This document shows positions 4,737 to 6,104 of a stretch of DNA of 6,104 nucleotides, in pieces; position 1 is the stretch's first letter, and every line of letters begins with the position of its first letter. The DNA comes from ZC4RG29 sp036273935 (GTDB lineage Bacteria; Bacteroidota; Bacteroidia; Cytophagales; Cyclobacteriaceae). The notes under the pieces are model-generated. The model was not told the origin of the DNA and did not search any database. It worked only from the letters and a program-made list of their open reading frames with translations. The DNA is taken from NCBI GenBank assembly GCA_036273935.1, contig DASUGQ010000246.1, forward strand, positions 1-6,104, given 5' to 3'. A program made the translations under genes and the position numbers.

Positions 4737-6028
4737 CGCGGATTGGTGTAAAACTTTACATAGCCGATAAGCAAGTCAGCGCGCGGCTGAAAGGGCCTGT
4801 AGTAAACAAAAATTTCATAACTGTTTTCAGTCTGGAAGTGAGACCCCTCAAAATAAAGTTGCGGTAGATTTTTTGACATAACCAGGTATTGATAGTCGTA
4901 CCAGCCTTGTTTTAGCAGTATATCTGCAGAATAGGCGCTAATCTTCGCGTCATAAGTCATTTTGTTTTGCTCGTTTAATTCCCACTGATTCAAAGCTCCC
5001 TGAACGTAAACCTCTCCTGTAACTTTCGGGCTTGCCAGCGTGAAGTGAATCATGGCGTAGTTTGATGCAGAGAGGTCCGGGAAATCTAAATTTTCAATCA
5101 CAAAATTTCCGTTCATATCATTGTATTGAGAATAGGATTCGTCATGACGACTCTTATCGACAGCAATGTAGGCCGTAAGTGGATCGGTTGCCTTGTCTAC
5201 AGTAGCAATGTTTCTCCCGGGGTAGTTTATTGAACGGAGGTCAAAAAAACGAAATTCATTTCCGCCTTTAAAAAATTTATCGGGGTCGAAAAACCGATAT
5301 TCCAACTCTTTAATGTTTTCCCTCGCGAATGAAGGCTTTAAATTAGTGAGCAGATTGTCCCATCGATTATTTTGCCTTATGGTAACATTGACATCTACCA
5401 AGGGGTTAAGTATTTCTATATTCTTGTAGTTAATAGTGAAGTTGATTTGCTGATTAACATCGGCCATTTGTCCGGGCCCAATCGTATTCCCGTCACGGGT
5501 GAAACTGATCCTGTTTTCATAGACCATGAAGCGGCGGGTAAGAATCAGATCTTCACGATCACTTCCCCGGTAAACAGCAAGTACATAATTGCCAGGTAAC
5601 TTCACGCGGGGTACCAGGAAGCGGTAGTGCACATAAGGTATATTGGTTGCGTTCGAGAATTCATACTGAGTAATTGGAAATTCATTGAAATCCAGCATGA
5701 AATCAAGGTCCGCTAAGTCTGATTTGGTCCAGTCGTGATTGCAGTGAATTAGCCTTGCATAATAAGTCTCGAAATCGCTGTCAAGTACATCGAACTCCAG
5801 TTGCAGATTGGGTTGATTCAGTGGGATAACAGCTGGCAATAATTCATTTTCGCGGGCTCCAAAAGCTGGGTAGAGTTGAATTGTTTTGACATTATCCTCA
5901 TATGCATGATCGGCGAGGAGCAGTTGTTTATTAGGCTGGTTCCAGCGAATTGAGATACTTTGTACATTAAAGTAAATGCCGACCATGACAGGTATTAAAA
6001 AAGGTTGGATGAGGCGTCCAGAATTCAT
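4733..6028 (-). CDS. DUF5103 family protein, type IX secretion plug-like
   Basis: The 431-residue product belongs to DUF5103, the family of the type IX secretion plug protein, which in Flavobacterium closes the periplasmic side of the SprA translocon. Characteristic motifs are AYEDNVKTIQLYP at 42-54, ARLIHCNHDWTKSDL at 91-105, DFNEF at 113-117, YVHYRFLVPRVKLPGNYVL at 132-150 and LTRRFMVYE at 163-171, all in the first domain. Residues about 326-408 look like an Ig/E-set (carbohydrate-module-like) beta sandwich with VQGALNQWELN at 342-352. The N-terminus from the chosen ATG, with R5 and a hydrophobic stretch LIQPFLIPVMVGIYF at 6-20, fits a Sec signal peptide cleaved near residue 24, so the protein is probably periplasmic. 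The frame is open to a TTG at 6091, but that would bury the signal peptide behind 21 polar residues. Other T9SS genes are not nearby, which is usual. No lipobox cysteine is seen. Confidence 0.88.
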   Translation of the reverse strand: MNSGRLIQPFLIPVMVGIYFNVQSISIRWNQPNKQLLLADHAYEDNVKTIQLYPAFGARENELLPAVIPLNQPNLQLEFDVLDSDFETYYARLIHCNHDWTKSDLADLDFMLDFNEFPITQYEFSNATNIPYVHYRFLVPRVKLPGNYVLAVYRGSDREDLILTRRFMVYENRISFTRDGNTIGPGQMADVNQQINFTINYKNIEILNPLVDVNVTIRQNNRWDNLLTNLKPSFARENIKELEYRFFDPDKFFKGGNEFRFFDLRSINYPGRNIATVDKATDPLTAYIAVDKSRHDESYSQYNDMNGNFVIENLDFPDLSASNYAMIHFTLASPKVTGEVYVQGALNQWELNEQNKMTYDAKISAYSADILLKQGWYDYQYLVMSKNLPQLYFEGSHFQTENSYEIFVYYRPFQPRADLLIGYVKFYTNPR

Positions 6029-6060
6029 TTGTCTCGCTTTAATATCTTTGGTTGAGGCTC

Positions 6061-6092
6061 CAAATTGTAAAATGCTCAAAACAAATTCCAAC
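6061..6092 (-). promoter_or_regulatory. Possible promoter for the T9SS plug-family gene
   Basis: On the minus strand, GTTG (6092-6089), a 19-nt spacer and TACAATTTG (6069-6061) resemble the Bacteroidota promoter, but the -7 box carries one extra base between TA and TTTG and the -33 box has one mismatch. If real, the mRNA would begin near 6054, about 25 nt before the ATG at 6028, supporting that start over the upstream TTG. Confidence 0.3.
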
Positions 6093-6104
6093 TTTTGCGT
6101 ATGA

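Noticed and set aside
6029..6091. Longer plug-family protein starting at TTG 6091
   Set aside because: It would place 21 residues ahead of an apparent signal peptide and overlaps the possible promoter; ATG 6028 gives a normal exported-protein N-terminus.

Overview
The window looks like chromosomal DNA of a Bacteroidota bacterium, most likely order Cytophagales. The grounds are a periplasmic type IX secretion plug-family protein (DUF5103), a single-repeat PUR-family protein (DUF3276), a LuxC-like acyl-CoA reductase beside a long-insert ferredoxin as commonly seen in this phylum, moderately AT-rich DNA, and promoters that fit the Bacteroidota pattern TTTG-N19-TAnnTTTG rather than a sigma-70 pattern. 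The family and order assignments come from protein motifs recalled from knowledge; no database search was possible.

Layout from left to right. (1) Positions 1-720, minus strand: the N-terminal 240 codons of a LuxC-like acyl-CoA reductase, cut by the window edge. (2) Positions 721-815: a divergent promoter region with a good Bacteroidota promoter for the ferredoxin and a near-perfect 12/13-nt direct repeat. (3) Positions 816-1178, plus strand: a 2[4Fe-4S] ferredoxin of the Allochromatium type. (4) Positions 1183-2094, minus strand: a DUF58/vWA-like protein, tail to tail with the ferredoxin gene and only 4 nt away. (5) Positions 2095-2268: a divergent intergenic region with a promoter whose spacer is occupied by a perfect 7-nt inverted repeat. 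(6) Positions 2269-2622, plus strand: the DUF3276/PUR protein, closed by a clear intrinsic terminator. (7) Positions 2713-3810, plus strand: the universal GTPase/ATPase YchF. (8) Positions 3936-4736, plus strand: a stand-alone Cas6-like RAMP protein with no CRISPR array or other cas gene in view. (9) Positions 4733-6028, minus strand: the type IX secretion plug-family protein, whose stop codon overlaps that of the Cas6-like gene in a shared TTAA.

No single pathway unites the window. The acyl-CoA reductase and ferredoxin form one plausible functional pair through their shared control region. The PUR gene and ychF are separately transcribed housekeeping or regulatory genes. The most unusual item is the Cas6-like gene: it keeps the C-terminal glycine-rich loop but seems to lack the segment that carries the catalytic histidine in classical Cas6 enzymes, and it sits outside any visible CRISPR locus. 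Three genes use non-ATG starts (GTG, GTG, TTG). No mobile element, tRNA, rRNA or CRISPR array was seen.
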